Positions 8,745-18,233 of a stretch of DNA of 64,000 nt are shown here, piece after piece. The translations under genes and the position numbers were made by a program. The DNA comes from Oligosphaera ethanolica (GTDB taxonomy: Bacteria; Verrucomicrobiota; Lentisphaeria; Oligosphaerales; Oligosphaeraceae): assembly GCF_030814695.1 (NCBI RefSeq), contig NZ_JAUSVL010000001.1, positions 682,001 through 746,000 of the forward strand, in the 5' to 3' direction. Numbering within the stretch: position 1 is the stretch's first letter; every line of letters starts with the position of its first letter. The notes beneath the pieces are model-generated. The model was given only the letters and a program-made list of their open reading frames with translations, was not told the DNA's origin and searched no databases.

Positions 8745-9761
8745 CTACTCCTTGTCCGTCAGCCGCGCGCTGTCCTTGGCGAGAACGCCCTGCCAGCCGT
8801 CGCTGCCCAACGGCGGCAGCTTCCACGGCGTGCGCTTGCGGAAGGGATTTTTGAAAGTCTTTTTGAGCACGCCCTTGGCCTCCAGGTGCGCCAGGCAAGC
8901 CCGGAAGCAGCCACGCGCGCCCTCCAGCGCCGGATTGTGCCCTTCGATGCGGCCGTATTCCATGGCCTTGTCCATGGCCGGACCGCCCGTATAGCCATGG
9001 AAATCCTCGGGCTTGTGCGTGGGCTGGAAGAAGGGATTGTAGTCAGGATTGCCGCCGCGATAAGCGATGGAGCACTTGACGATATCGAGCTTACCCCATT
9101 CAATCTTGCGGCCGGCAACGACGATGGACTCGGTCTCCGTCGCCGATATGGCCTTGCCGGAACACTCGCGCACGCAGCTCATGCAGCGATCGCAGATTTT
9201 GCCCTCGAAAAGCGGATCGGGCTCCAGCTCGGCATCTGTCAAAATGGCGACAAAGCGCTGCATGGGCCCGAACTCGGGCGTCAAAAAGACCTTGCTGTAG
9301 CCGAACTCGCCCATGCCGGCGGCGAAGGCCATGATGCGGAAGTCAGGCATGACGTCAGGAAAGGGCAGGCCCTCGCGCACCGGCCGGCTGCGCTCAGGCG
9401 TCTCCGCCTGCCGCGGAAAGCTGATGCTGGCACCGATGTACATATTGGGAATCGGCACGCCTTCGTAGCCCTCGTCCTCCAGGAAACAACACAATTCACG
9501 CATGACGCCAGGCATATAGACGTTGTTCATGTGGCCGTAGCCCATGCCCGTATAACTGGCGAAGTACGTGCCTTCCTCAATGCCGCGCATGTAGCCGCGT
9601 GGTATCCGGAAGGCCAGCACGATGGCCGCCTTGGCGTCCGGAAAAATGTAACGCGGATCCTGCTGCTTCGGCGCGCCAGCAAAGCGGTCCATCGACGCGA
9701 TCCCACACAAATCCGCTCCGAGCTCCCGGGCTACGCGCTTCACTTCTGCTGCTGTGAGCAT
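8745..9761 (-). CDS. QueG-like / reductive-dehalogenase-like 4Fe-4S protein
   Basis: A 338-residue protein. One complete ferredoxin-type motif CDRCMSCVREC lies at 190-200 (Cys-x2-Cys-x2-Cys-x3-Cys). Upstream, GMGEFGYSKVFLTPEFGPMQ corresponds to the conserved substrate/cobamide-side motif of the epoxyqueuosine reductase family. A second canonical cluster motif is not evident; only isolated cysteines follow. It therefore belongs to the broader QueG/RDase-like group seen in anaerobes rather than to QueG itself. Its neighbours on the same strand are the FGGY kinase upstream and the U32-like gene downstream. Confidence 0.75.
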   Translation of the reverse strand: MLTAAEVKRVARELGADLCGIASMDRFAGAPKQQDPRYIFPDAKAAIVLAFRIPRGYMRGIEEGTYFASYTGMGYGHMNNVYMPGVMRELCCFLEDEGYEGVPIPNMYIGASISFPRQAETPERSRPVREGLPFPDVMPDFRIMAFAAGMGEFGYSKVFLTPEFGPMQRFVAILTDAELEPDPLFEGKICDRCMSCVRECSGKAISATETESIVVAGRKIEWGKLDIVKCSIAYRGGNPDYNPFFQPTHKPEDFHGYTGGPAMDKAMEYGRIEGHNPALEGARGCFRACLAHLEAKGVLKKTFKNPFRKRTPWKLPPLGSDGWQGVLAKDSARLTDKE

Positions 9762-9790
9762 CTGCTGCTTCCTTCTGTTGGTATATCACC

Positions 9791-11278
9791 TCAACCAGGC
9801 AGCACCTGCCGCCGGCTGAATTCACGGACGCACGCGTACCAGTCCTGGTACTGCTTGAATTTGACATCGTAGAGGCCGGCCTGCTCGGCATCGGGCTCTA
9901 CCAGCCGCTCGGGATCGAAATTCTGCTTGGCCAGCTCCTGCACTGGCCGGCCCTCGACGGCGCTCTGCGCCAGCCGCGCCCCGCCGAGGCAGCCCGCCTC
10001 GGCCACATCCAAGCACTGAATGGCCTTGTTCAACACATTGGCCTTCATTTGCACCAACGCCCGATTGCGCGAACCACCGCCAGTGGCAATCAAGCGCGTA
10101 ATCGCCATGCCGGACTGCTCCAGCAAAGCCAGATTGAGCTTCATCTCCAGCGCCACGCCTTCAAGCAGGCCCTTGAGCACTTCGCCGCGCGGCGTACTCA
10201 AACGCCAGCCCCAGATGCACCCCGGCGTATGCGGGTCGAAATACGGCGTCCCCGACGGCGTGAAATACGGCAGGGCCAGCAGGCCGCTGGGCGCGGCCGG
10301 CATCTCGGCGAGAATCTCGTCGTAGCTGTGACCGAAGCCGAACTGGTCGTGGCAATACTGCAGCAGGTTGCTGCCGGTGAGGCTGTACGCCACCGACGTG
10401 TAGCAGCCCTTGATGCTGTAGTCGTAGCTGCAGAGATTGTTCCGGCAGAGCGCCTCGCTGCGCGTCAAAGCCGGCACAACCGGGCAGAGGCATTCGACCG
10501 TCCCCGCCGCGTACATGGCCGTGCCCTGCTCGATCACACCGGCGCCCAACGCGCCAATCGTCTGGTCGTGCCCCCCCGTGACAACCGCCACGCCGCGCGG
10601 CAAGCCGAGCTCGGCGGCGACCGCGTCGCTCACCGTCCCGGCGATGCTGCCGCTGGCCAATGGCCGGGCGAGTTTGTCCGGCGACAACGCCAACGCGCCT
10701 AGTATCTCCGGGCTCCAGCAATGCTTCTCGACGTCGAAAAGCATGGTGCGGCCAGCCATCGGCCAGCCCATGGCCGGGTCGACGCCCAACCGCAGTTCCA
10801 AGAGGTCCTCGTAGCACAAGAATGCGCGGGCGGACGACCACACCGCCGGCTGGTACTTCTTCAGCCACAGCAGCTTGAAGAGGCTGAACATGGGCGACGG
10901 CGTGTGCCCGGTCAGGTGGTAGAGTTGTTCGAGCCCAAAACTGGCCACAAAGGGCGCGACCAAGTCCAATGCGCGGCAGTCCGACGACACCAGGCCATTG
11001 CCCAGCATTTCACCGTGCGCGCCAACCGGCGTAAAGGCCTCGCCTTGACTAGATATGCCCAAGCCGCGCAGCGGGTCGCCGGCCGGCGCCTGCGCCGCCG
11101 CCTCGGTAATCACCGCGCAGCAGGCGTCCATCACCTCGCTGGACGACAACTCGGCCCAGCCGGGCCGCGGCGTCTGTACAGCGTAGGCACGGCGCGCCGA
11201 ACTAAGCTGCCGGCCCGCGTCGGAAAAGACCACGGCTTTGCAGCCGCTGGTACCAATATCCACGCCCATGTAACTCAT
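9791..11278 (-). CDS. FGGY-family carbohydrate kinase (xylulokinase/fuculokinase type)
   Basis: A 495-residue kinase of the usual FGGY length. The N-terminal phosphate-binding loop is GVDIGTSGCKAVVF, the central motif is GGHDQTIGALGAG, and the C-terminal ATP-site motif is ATGGGSRNRALVQMKANVL. AGGAGG lies 9 bases before the ATG. It phosphorylates a ketose using ATP. The gene just upstream encodes a fucose/arabinose-isomerase-like protein, so the expected substrate is the ketose that enzyme makes, for example xylulose, ribulose or fuculose. The sequence alone does not decide between these. Confidence 0.9.
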   Translation of the reverse strand: MSYMGVDIGTSGCKAVVFSDAGRQLSSARRAYAVQTPRPGWAELSSSEVMDACCAVITEAAAQAPAGDPLRGLGISSQGEAFTPVGAHGEMLGNGLVSSDCRALDLVAPFVASFGLEQLYHLTGHTPSPMFSLFKLLWLKKYQPAVWSSARAFLCYEDLLELRLGVDPAMGWPMAGRTMLFDVEKHCWSPEILGALALSPDKLARPLASGSIAGTVSDAVAAELGLPRGVAVVTGGHDQTIGALGAGVIEQGTAMYAAGTVECLCPVVPALTRSEALCRNNLCSYDYSIKGCYTSVAYSLTGSNLLQYCHDQFGFGHSYDEILAEMPAAPSGLLALPYFTPSGTPYFDPHTPGCIWGWRLSTPRGEVLKGLLEGVALEMKLNLALLEQSGMAITRLIATGGGSRNRALVQMKANVLNKAIQCLDVAEAGCLGGARLAQSAVEGRPVQELAKQNFDPERLVEPDAEQAGLYDVKFKQYQDWYACVREFSRRQVLPG

Positions 11279-11331
11279 GGTGGCGGTCCTCCTGTCAGTA
11301 TGCGAAAATGGTCAGCGCCGCGCGTGCGGCA

Positions 11332-12735
11332 TCACAGCTCGGTAATGTCGTAGTTGAGATAGCGCGTGAAGGCCTCCCGCAAGGCCACGGCGACCCGCCC
11401 CGGCGCCACACTGACGTGATGCCGATAGCCTGCGTAGGCCATCTTGTAGAGTTTCTGCTGCAGATCGGGAATGTGCGCCACGCCCGCGCAGCCGAAGAAT
11501 TCCTCCGGAATGGGATCGTTGGTGAACTCGCCCTCGCCGAGGTAGAAGCGCAACTTGCCGTCCTGGGTGGTCGCGCTGGCGAAGGAGAAAGGCATGGGGC
11601 TGATACGGCCGACATTGCAGCCGTAACTGCAGCCGGCGCCGAGGCTCTTCACGAACATCGGGTGGTCAATGACTTTGCCCTTGGCGGTCATCAACGACTG
11701 CGGCACCGGCCCGCAGTGGAAGAGTATGCACTTGTCGTCGTCGTCGCCGTAGTTGTTGTTCCAGTCCAAGCAGGTGGGAGTCTTCTCAGTGGCCAGGTTC
11801 AACGCCCGCATCGCCACGGCGTTGCAGACGTCCAGCTCGCAGGCCGCTGGGAAGCCGCGGTCATTCAATTCACTCAGCAACACGCAGGGCGCAACGCCCA
11901 GCGATTTCTCCAACTCAAGCCAGCAACGCAGGCCCAGGGCGTCCAAGCCATTCTCGGCAATGATCTCATCCAAAACCACACTCAGTCGAACCATCGCAGA
12001 AAAATTCTTTGCGGGCACGCCGGAGAAGTCCGTGTAGGCCTTGAGGCGCTTGGCTTTTGCCTTGCACGCCGCCGTGGTGTCTTTCATGTTGTTGACGCGG
12101 AGGACAACTTCAGCCAGGTCGTTGGTCTCAGTAGTGATGCCGTACTTCTGCAGGGTCAATTCGTCAAAACGGACAGTTTTGAAAGGGCTGGTCCGCGCGC
12201 CAATGGCGCCGACGGTAAAGCGCTTCATGCCATTGACCACCCGGCATACCGCCGCAAAATCGCCGATCTGCTCGTCGAATTTCTTTGCTGACGGGTGCAG
12301 GGTCTGCGGCGGAAAGACCGTATAAGGCAGGCCATACTGGTAGAAGACGTCCATGACCGAGAACTTGCCGCAGAAGGCGTCCCGGCGGGACTCGAAGCCC
12401 ATCTTGTCAAAGGTGTCCGGATAGGCCTGGATGTAAATGGGCACACCGCAGTCCCGCAGGGCGGCAATAGCACCATTTTCGTCGCCGAAATTGGGCAGGC
12501 TGAGGATGACACCCTGGAACTTGCCACGGTTCTCCTCCAGGAATTTGGCATAGACGCGGCCTTCTTCTGACGTCTCAATAGCGCCATTACGGGTGGCCGC
12601 GGCGTCGAGCATCAGCACGCCGTAACCCAGCTTGCGCAACTTCGCCGATATCTCTTTACGAGCCGATGCAATCAAACTCTCGGGAAAGAAGCCGCGATTG
12701 CCGAAGTACAACGCAAAGGTCATTTTTTCTGCCAT
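11332..12735 (-). CDS. L-fucose/arabinose isomerase-like protein
   Basis: A 467-residue protein with the three-domain layout of the fucose/arabinose isomerase superfamily. I start at the ATG with GAGGACGGAC just upstream; the frame is open 18 codons further. The segment WLELEKSLGVAPC followed by CELDVCNAVAMRALN fits the metal-binding Glu and Asp region. His in LFHCGPVPQS is a probable third ligand. It interconverts an aldose and a ketose and lies 53 bases before the FGGY kinase. Many such proteins in polysaccharide-degrading bacteria are only distant relatives of FucI, so no symbol is given. Confidence 0.8.
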   Translation of the reverse strand: MAEKMTFALYFGNRGFFPESLIASARKEISAKLRKLGYGVLMLDAAATRNGAIETSEEGRVYAKFLEENRGKFQGVILSLPNFGDENGAIAALRDCGVPIYIQAYPDTFDKMGFESRRDAFCGKFSVMDVFYQYGLPYTVFPPQTLHPSAKKFDEQIGDFAAVCRVVNGMKRFTVGAIGARTSPFKTVRFDELTLQKYGITTETNDLAEVVLRVNNMKDTTAACKAKAKRLKAYTDFSGVPAKNFSAMVRLSVVLDEIIAENGLDALGLRCWLELEKSLGVAPCVLLSELNDRGFPAACELDVCNAVAMRALNLATEKTPTCLDWNNNYGDDDDKCILFHCGPVPQSLMTAKGKVIDHPMFVKSLGAGCSYGCNVGRISPMPFSFASATTQDGKLRFYLGEGEFTNDPIPEEFFGCAGVAHIPDLQQKLYKMAYAGYRHHVSVAPGRVAVALREAFTRYLNYDITEL

Positions 12736-12942
12736 GTCCGTCCTCACTTTCGTGTGTTGATGTGACTTCGACTCTGTATCTAAACCCAACGCTCTTCACT
12801 TAACGATTCGTTAATGTGCGAAGTTTTGTGATGAAACCTGTAGTTGCCAATCGGTGATTCCTGGTGCAAATATGATCTAACCTCTTCTTTTGCATAAAGA
12901 ACTTTTACAATAACCTGCTTGTCAAACATTTGTGCATGAATT

Positions 12943-13192
12943 TGCCCCGTAGGGGCACTACCATGCTTAACCCCAGGCTTCAGCCTGGGGTAAGGTATCC
13001 TATCGAAATTAGTGCCTCGTAGAGGCACAACAGTTACGAAGTCGTGGTTAAAAATTGTTTGTAATCGTTTTCAGATTGTGTTTGTCAGGCATCCAGTAGT
13101 GCCCCTACGGGGCACGATTGGCAGGAGAGCATTTTTCCCCAGGCTAAAGCCTGGGGTTAAGCATGGTTAAGCGCCTACGGCGCAGACAAAGG
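12943..13192. repeat. Cluster of GTA-triloop hairpins in inverted arrangement
   Basis: Hairpins are TGCCCC-GTA-GGGGCA (12943-12957), CCCCAGGC-TTCA-GCCTGGGG (12971-12990) and GTGCCTC-GTA-GAGGCAC (13012-13028). GTGCCCC-TAC-GGGGCAC follows at 13099-13115, then another CCCCAGGC hairpin and a GCGCC-TAC-GGCGC hairpin by 13192. The second half is roughly the reverse complement of the first. The same trio recurs at 38839-38922. It lies in the 1.1-kb space between the isomerase and aldolase genes, which holds only repeats. Confidence 0.8.
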
Positions 13193-13247
13193 ATCCAGAA
13201 CCACTGTGTCAAGTCTCTCTTTCTATCACAAGATTTCGCACATTACC

Positions 13248-13442
13248 AACGATTCGCCTGGTGCTTCTATGCTTCAACAATAAATACCTATTATCGGCGC
13301 AGCATTCCATCGCCGCGAAGCGGCAGAAACGCTGAAAGCGCGCGCCGCCCTGGGTACAACGGCGACTATGTCCAACGCTCTTCACTTAACGATTCGCCTG
13401 GTACTTCTATGCTTCAACAATAAATACCTAGTTATCGGCGCT
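13248..13442 (+). repeat. 140-bp tandem duplication including a partial palindrome element
   Basis: The stretch from AACGATTCGCCTGGT at 13248 repeats from 13388, an offset of 140 bp, with a few substitutions. The first unit carries a shortened copy (about 13303-13372) of the ~176-bp dispersed palindromic element. The second unit leads into the full copy at 13443. A related start (CAACGCTCTTCACTTAACG) also occurs at 12787. Confidence 0.75.
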
Positions 13443-13617
13443 GCATTTCATCGCCGCGAAGCGGCAGAAGCGCTGAAAGCGCGACACATACCAGCCCACG
13501 GCAAGCGCGCTGAAAGCGCGCGCCGCCCTGGGTACAGCGCCTATTGCGCTCGTGTTCCTCGGCCTCTTTGGCCCCAGTCGGCGAAGCTGACTGGGGCCAA
13601 AGGGGCAATGGAACTCA
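13443..13617 (+). repeat. Dispersed palindrome-mosaic element, copy 1
   Basis: About 175 bp. It contains in order CCGCGAAGCGG, AGCGCTGAAAGCGC, a GCCCACGGCAAG...CGCCCTGGG long-range pair, and a long hairpin GGCCCCAGTC-ggcgaagct-GACTGGGGCC. It ends at GGCAATGGAACTCA. The same block recurs at 18311, 19169, 22531, 31736 (reversed), 56305 and 61597. Confidence 0.85.
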
Positions 13618-13770
13618 CTTTTCTTGCTTGCCATGTCGCACCCCTCCAGGGTGCCATTTTGAGAAGGAACCCCAGGCTGGTATGCCTAACGCTTTCAGCG
13701 TGCTTATTGGTGTCAGCCCCTATGTTTTTGAATGATTTCACACTGGGCCGAAGATGGATAGGGAGGGGGC

Positions 13771-13810
13771 GCGGGGGAGGGGAAGGCGCGAGCGCCTTCC
13801 CCTCCCCCGC
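13771..13810. terminator. 19-bp perfect hairpin after the aldolase gene
   Basis: Bases 13771-13789 are exactly complementary to 13792-13810 with a 2-base loop, all G/C rich. It starts 10 bases past the aldolase stop on the minus strand. There is no T tract on either side, so it may act as an RNA-stabilising 3' end or a Rho-dependent pause rather than a classical terminator. Confidence 0.5.
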
Positions 13811-13819
13811 AAAACCTAC

Positions 13820-14752
13820 CTATTCACCTTGGCCGAGGTCGGTGCCGAGGAGTTTCGGGGCCGACCCTTCGATATGCAACTCATCGCGGATGATGGTGAG
13901 CATTGCGTCATAGACCGCCTGTTGTGCAGCGGCAGTATCGCCGCCCTGCGCCAGCGTCCGCTCGTATGGCTGTCGGATAGCCGTCGCCACATTGATCTTG
14001 GCGATGCCGCGCTTGATGGCCTGCTGGACATACTCCGCGGCGATGCCGGTGCCGCCATGCAGCACCAGCGGTATTCCCGTGGCCTTCTGCAGCAGCGCCA
14101 GATGATCTATATCCAGCCGCGCGCGCGGCTTCTCCTTCTGCTTGCCGGCCGCTGAAATCGCCCCGTGGATATTGCCGATAGCCACCGACAGCCAATCCGC
14201 GCCGGACTCGGCAACAAAGCGCCGCGCCTCATCGGCGTCAGTAAAGCCCTTTTTGCTGGCAAAGAGCTCCTCGTATGGCGGCAACGGCCCGGCCTCGTGA
14301 CCCATGACGGCGCCCAGTTCGGCTTCCACCGGCACGCCGTAGTCCTTGGCCAGCGCCGCGACCTTCGCCGTGCAGGCGATATTCTCCGCCAGCGGCAGCC
14401 GCGAACCATCGACCATCACCGACTCATAGCCCAGCGCCATCGCCTCACTGATCACGGCGGCATAATCAACCCGCAGATTGTCCTCGTCAATCACCGGCAC
14501 GTGATCCAGATGCAGCCGGGTATGCCCAAGGTCCTTGACCTTCTCGTACTCATCGCGTATCGCCCGCAGACTCCCGGAGGAAAATTTGATCCATTCCAGC
14601 CTGGCGACCATCACCAGCCCAAAACTGTCGCAGTCCCGCAGTGCCTGCACCACCGGCGCCATCATCGGCAGGTAGGGTATGTTGAAACCAGGCACTGCCA
14701 GGCCCTGACGCCAGGCGTTCTTCACAATCGCATCCGTCCGTAAAGTCGACAT
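13820..14752 (-). CDS. Class II (zinc-dependent) ketose-bisphosphate aldolase
   Basis: A 310-residue protein of the FbaA/GatY/KbaY superfamily. Probable zinc ligands are His in LHLDHVPV, Glu in VEAELGAVMG, His in AIGNIHGAIS and His in LVLHGGTGI. AAGGAG lies 6 bases before the ATG, which decides the start over an upstream TTG. It cleaves a ketose phosphate to dihydroxyacetone phosphate and an aldehyde. It could finish the route begun by the isomerase and FGGY kinase, although 1.1 kb of repeats separates them. The substrate (fructose- or tagatose-1,6-bisphosphate or another) is not decidable. Confidence 0.9.
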   Translation of the reverse strand: MSTLRTDAIVKNAWRQGLAVPGFNIPYLPMMAPVVQALRDCDSFGLVMVARLEWIKFSSGSLRAIRDEYEKVKDLGHTRLHLDHVPVIDEDNLRVDYAAVISEAMALGYESVMVDGSRLPLAENIACTAKVAALAKDYGVPVEAELGAVMGHEAGPLPPYEELFASKKGFTDADEARRFVAESGADWLSVAIGNIHGAISAAGKQKEKPRARLDIDHLALLQKATGIPLVLHGGTGIAAEYVQQAIKRGIAKINVATAIRQPYERTLAQGGDTAAAQQAVYDAMLTIIRDELHIEGSAPKLLGTDLGQGE

Positions 14753-15084
14753 CCACAACTCCTTACTCGCTCATTAGCAACCAGCCAACACCACGCGCCA
14801 GCTCCGACGCCCCTTGCGCGCTAACAACATCAGAAACGAAAGTGTAATCCAATATTGGCTATTTTCACCACCCATAGCCACTTTTTAGCCAGGACCGATG
14901 ACAGGACCGCGGTAACGCCTTACACATGCAAAGCTGAAGCACCCCAATGCGCCTCTTCTTCGCATGAGTGAGGGAATACCAGGCGGAAAAATCTCCCACA
15001 CAAGGCGACTTGAACGAACCAGACATCCAATTACATTGTCTTACAAGCTATTACAATCGTTTACAAAAAAGAGGAGTATTAACC
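14753..15084. other. Intergenic, no gene seen
   Basis: Divergent space between the aldolase (minus) and the antitoxin (plus). It is AT-richer than its neighbours and must hold both promoters. I see no repeat, riboswitch or convincing operator here. Confidence 0.5.
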
Positions 15085-15303
15085 ATGAGTGTTGCCATAT
15101 CCGTAAGACTTCCCGACGAGCTTGCCAAAGCGCTTGCCGACGTTTCGCTTGCCTCGGAGCGTTCCAAATCGTTTGTGTTGCAGAAGGCCCTTGAGGCCTA
15201 CCTGGAAGAGCAGGCCGACTTGCAGATTTCCCTTGATCGGTTGAAAGATCCCACCGATGCCGTCATTTCACTGGAAGCGATGAGGTCCGAGCTTGGCCTA
15301 TAG
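15085..15303 (+). CDS. Ribbon-helix-helix antitoxin
   Basis: A 72-residue protein. Residues 4-45 (VAISVRLPDELAKALADVS then a helix ending VLQKALEAYLEEQ) fit the RHH/CopG DNA-binding fold. The tail is an acidic toxin-binding helix. GAGGAG lies 8 bases before the ATG, which I prefer to an upstream in-frame start at 14968. It should neutralise the RelE-like toxin encoded immediately downstream and repress the shared promoter. Confidence 0.9.
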   Translation: MSVAISVRLPDELAKALADVSLASERSKSFVLQKALEAYLEEQADLQISLDRLKDPTDAVISLEAMRSELGL

Positions 15304-15547
15304 GATCACATTCAAGGCATCCGTATCACGGGATCTCAAGAAGCTCAGTAAGGACGAAGCTGACCGCATCCTGCTGGGCATTGCCGTCGATTTACCAGGG
15401 ATGGCAGATAGATTGCCGGAACTCAAAGGCAAGTTTGCCGGCCTGCGAAAATACCGAATCGGCGACTACCGAGTGATCTTCGTCATCATCGGCGACGCCA
15501 TACTGATAACGCGCATCGGACATCGGCGAGAAATCAACAAACACTGA
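15293..15547 (+). CDS. RelE/ParE-family toxin
   Basis: An 84-residue protein with the RelE/ParE pattern: a basic first helix (SRDLKKLSKDEADRI), a middle LKGKFAGLRKYRIGDYRVIF, and a C-terminus ITRIGHRREINKH. The Arg and His residues there fit the ribosome-dependent RNase group. It overlaps the antitoxin gene by 11 bases and appears to start at TTG, giving strong translational coupling and low toxin output. The first in-frame ATG would remove most of the fold. Confidence 0.88.
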   Translation: MAYRITFKASVSRDLKKLSKDEADRILLGIAVDLPGMADRLPELKGKFAGLRKYRIGDYRVIFVIIGDAILITRIGHRREINKH

Positions 15548-15720
15548 GAAAGTGTACGGAATGCACCCGCCGGTTCCACCCCTGGCGCGCTGCCGGGCGA
15601 AGAAAGTGCCCGGTGGTAGCTAGTAAGTACAGAGTGACGGTTGTAACTTCCCCCATTTACGCACACGGCGTCCTCTGGCGCCACTATCACCACCAATCCA
15701 GGAAACACGAGGCGAAACCG

Positions 15721-17988
15721 ATGCAAGAATGTCCGCTGATTCCGATGGGCGCCATTACCGGCAAGCCGAGCAAGGCCATATTGACCGAGACGCTGGAGGC
15801 CTATCGCGCACAGGGCATAACCCAGTTTCTGATCTATCCGCGTTCGGGCTGCGAACTGGAGTACCTGAGCGACGACTGGTTCGGCGTCTGCGAACATATC
15901 ATCACCGAAGCCACGCGCCTGGGCTTCACTTCGCTCTGGCTTTATGACGAGTACAACTGGCCCAGCGGCACCTGCAACAAACAAATACCACAACTGCATC
16001 CCGAATTCGCCGCGCAGCAGCTGTGCGCCTATCCAGAAAATGGCGACATCAAGACCGTCGTCCGCAAAAACCCGCGCATGACTGATCTTATGAATCCAGA
16101 CGCTGTCGACTGTTTTATTGCCATGACCCACGATCAATACGCCCGCCGTTTCAACAAGTACATGGGGACACTGATCAAGGGCTTTTTCACCGACGAACCC
16201 GACATCGCCTTCTTTTCCTACGACCACAAGGAAGATATTCTACGCATGCCCTTCTATTCCGGACTGCCGGAAGACTACCAGCGCGAAACCGGCAGCGATC
16301 TCTTCGCCGATATCCGCACCGGCCTGAACAACCACAGCAGCTTCTATCAGCCCGTCTGTAATCGCCTCTGCGCCGAAAAGTTCCGGGCGAACTTCGCAGA
16401 AAGAATCTCCGCCTGGTGCGCCCGCCACAACCTGGTTCTCACCGGCCACCTGATGAACGAATATTCATCCAACCTGGCCTTGCGCTGCAACGGCCATCCT
16501 CTGCGCGTGCTCAGCGCGTTCTCACAACCCGGCATGGACGAAATTTTCACCCAGCGCAGCGTCGCCACCATCGAATGGCTGACCCTCGGTACAGTCATGT
16601 ACGCTGTCGAACAGCGCGGCAACCACGGCGGTCTGGCGGAATTATTCGCACTGGGCCCTTGCGATCTGACACCAGCACAAATCCGCCGGCAGCTCTGGCT
16701 AACGGCACTGTTCGGCATCAACCGCTATGTCATGGCCGTGGCCCATCTGGACAGTCGCGGCAGCGCCGAAAGAAAAGCATATTTCCATCCCTTCACCCGC
16801 ACGCAGCCGTGGTTCCTCGCGTATGACGCACTGGGCGCCGAGGCAACACGAGCGGCCGCCTACGCCACCAAGAGCCGCAAACACCGCATTGGCGTGCGCT
16901 ATCCCTACGCGCCCGCGCCACTCACCGACCTTCTCAAACACCTCACCGCACTCCAGTACGACTGGACGCTGCTACTGCCGGACGAAACGACCGACTGCGA
17001 CGCCGTTATCCGCTGCCAGGACGGGGGCATTTACGAAGAACGGACGCAACGGGCCTTCTTCGATATCGGTTGCCTGGAACACGACCTGCTCGCGACCATG
17101 CCGCTGCGTTCGGCATGGATCAGCGACGCGGATGGCCAACTCGCCGACGAACTGTTCATCCGCTGCTTCCAAGACGGCAGCGTGGTCGTGCTCGATTTTT
17201 CCGGCCGGGACCGCCAACTCCGCCTCAACCGCGCCGGCATGCAGACCGTCTTTTGCCTCCCCGCCGAAGGCGTGATCTGCTTCCCCGGCTGGGCCGTCAC
17301 CCTGGGCCACCCCAATACCCTGCGTGCCGATTTCGTGGACGGTCAATTCGCCTTCGACCTCCTCGCGCCCTGCCCGGACCTGCATATCGCTCTGCGCCAT
17401 TGCGCCGACCTACCCGAAGTGCTGCTCGACGGCGCGCCACTGCCAGCGACGCAGCCCTGCACCGGTCTGCCACAGGGCTTCAATGAAATCTACCTGGCCA
17501 GCGAAACCCTGGCACTCGCCGCCGGGCCGCATATGCTGGAGCTGAAAAATGTCTGCGACGACCTGCCCTATCTGCCGCTGGCATGGCTAGTCGGGACGTT
17601 TGCCCGCGAATCCCAGAACCGCCTCGCACCCTATCAAAACGACGGTCTGGGCCTGGCTGGCTACGCCGGCGCCATCACTCAGCGCGCCAAGATGCTAATT
17701 CCAACCGACACCCTACGCCTGAACGTCGATCCCCAGGGTATGGCCACCGAACTGCGCATCAATGGCCAGTCGCTCGGCAAACGGCTCTGGCCCCCCTTCA
17801 CCTGGATTTTACCCAGCGATACCCCCGGCACCAGCGCCGACATCGAAATCATCCGCTACAGCTCCTGCGGGCAAATCTTCGGCCAAAAAGCATTCACCAG
17901 CGACGACCATGCCCACCCCTGGCTGAAAGCCTACGCGCCCAACAACGCCACCGCCCCAAAGCCCTTCTGCGAAGTGCACCTGCTGTAA
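15721..17988 (+). CDS. Large GH106-like putative glycoside hydrolase
   Basis: 755 residues from an ATG preceded by GAGGCG; an upstream in-frame start at 15613 has no such site. The N-terminal half looks like a TIM barrel, with FLIYPRSGCELEYLSDDWF, LWLYDEYNWPSG and KGFFTDEPDIAFF. These resemble the alpha-L-rhamnosidase (GH106) type proteins common in Bacteroidota and Lentisphaerota. The C-terminal third is a beta-sandwich with a galactose-binding-like end. No signal peptide is visible, so it may act in the cytoplasm on imported oligosaccharides. Family assignment is tentative and the catalytic residues are not identified. Confidence 0.6.
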   Translation: MQECPLIPMGAITGKPSKAILTETLEAYRAQGITQFLIYPRSGCELEYLSDDWFGVCEHIITEATRLGFTSLWLYDEYNWPSGTCNKQIPQLHPEFAAQQLCAYPENGDIKTVVRKNPRMTDLMNPDAVDCFIAMTHDQYARRFNKYMGTLIKGFFTDEPDIAFFSYDHKEDILRMPFYSGLPEDYQRETGSDLFADIRTGLNNHSSFYQPVCNRLCAEKFRANFAERISAWCARHNLVLTGHLMNEYSSNLALRCNGHPLRVLSAFSQPGMDEIFTQRSVATIEWLTLGTVMYAVEQRGNHGGLAELFALGPCDLTPAQIRRQLWLTALFGINRYVMAVAHLDSRGSAERKAYFHPFTRTQPWFLAYDALGAEATRAAAYATKSRKHRIGVRYPYAPAPLTDLLKHLTALQYDWTLLLPDETTDCDAVIRCQDGGIYEERTQRAFFDIGCLEHDLLATMPLRSAWISDADGQLADELFIRCFQDGSVVVLDFSGRDRQLRLNRAGMQTVFCLPAEGVICFPGWAVTLGHPNTLRADFVDGQFAFDLLAPCPDLHIALRHCADLPEVLLDGAPLPATQPCTGLPQGFNEIYLASETLALAAGPHMLELKNVCDDLPYLPLAWLVGTFARESQNRLAPYQNDGLGLAGYAGAITQRAKMLIPTDTLRLNVDPQGMATELRINGQSLGKRLWPPFTWILPSDTPGTSADIEIIRYSSCGQIFGQKAFTSDDHAHPWLKAYAPNNATAPKPFCEVHLL

Positions 17989-18196
17989 GTCAGCACGGCA
18001 TGCCATAATCTGCATGTCAACAACGAGCACCTACACTCCGCCAGTGACGCCACCCGTTGGTTGCGGCAATGGCCGACGCCAGCACCACGCCAGCCAACCA
18101 GCAGGCGTCACCCAGAGGCTCTGGCGTCCTGCCGTGACTCGCCCCAGCAATGCCGTGCGTCAATTAACTGCATCGCTGAGAAAACGTAATCGGTCA

Positions 18197-18233
18197 GTAA
18201 CCACCCCGGTGAATTCCCTGCCGGGGTGGTTAC
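18197..18233. repeat. 13-bp perfect palindrome at the tandem-duplication edge
   Basis: GTAACCACCCCGG (18197-18209) pairs exactly with 18221-18233 across an 11-base loop. The 858-bp duplicated unit begins inside its left arm at 18204. The interval 17989-18196 shows no gene. No T tract follows, so it is not a simple terminator. Confidence 0.75.
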
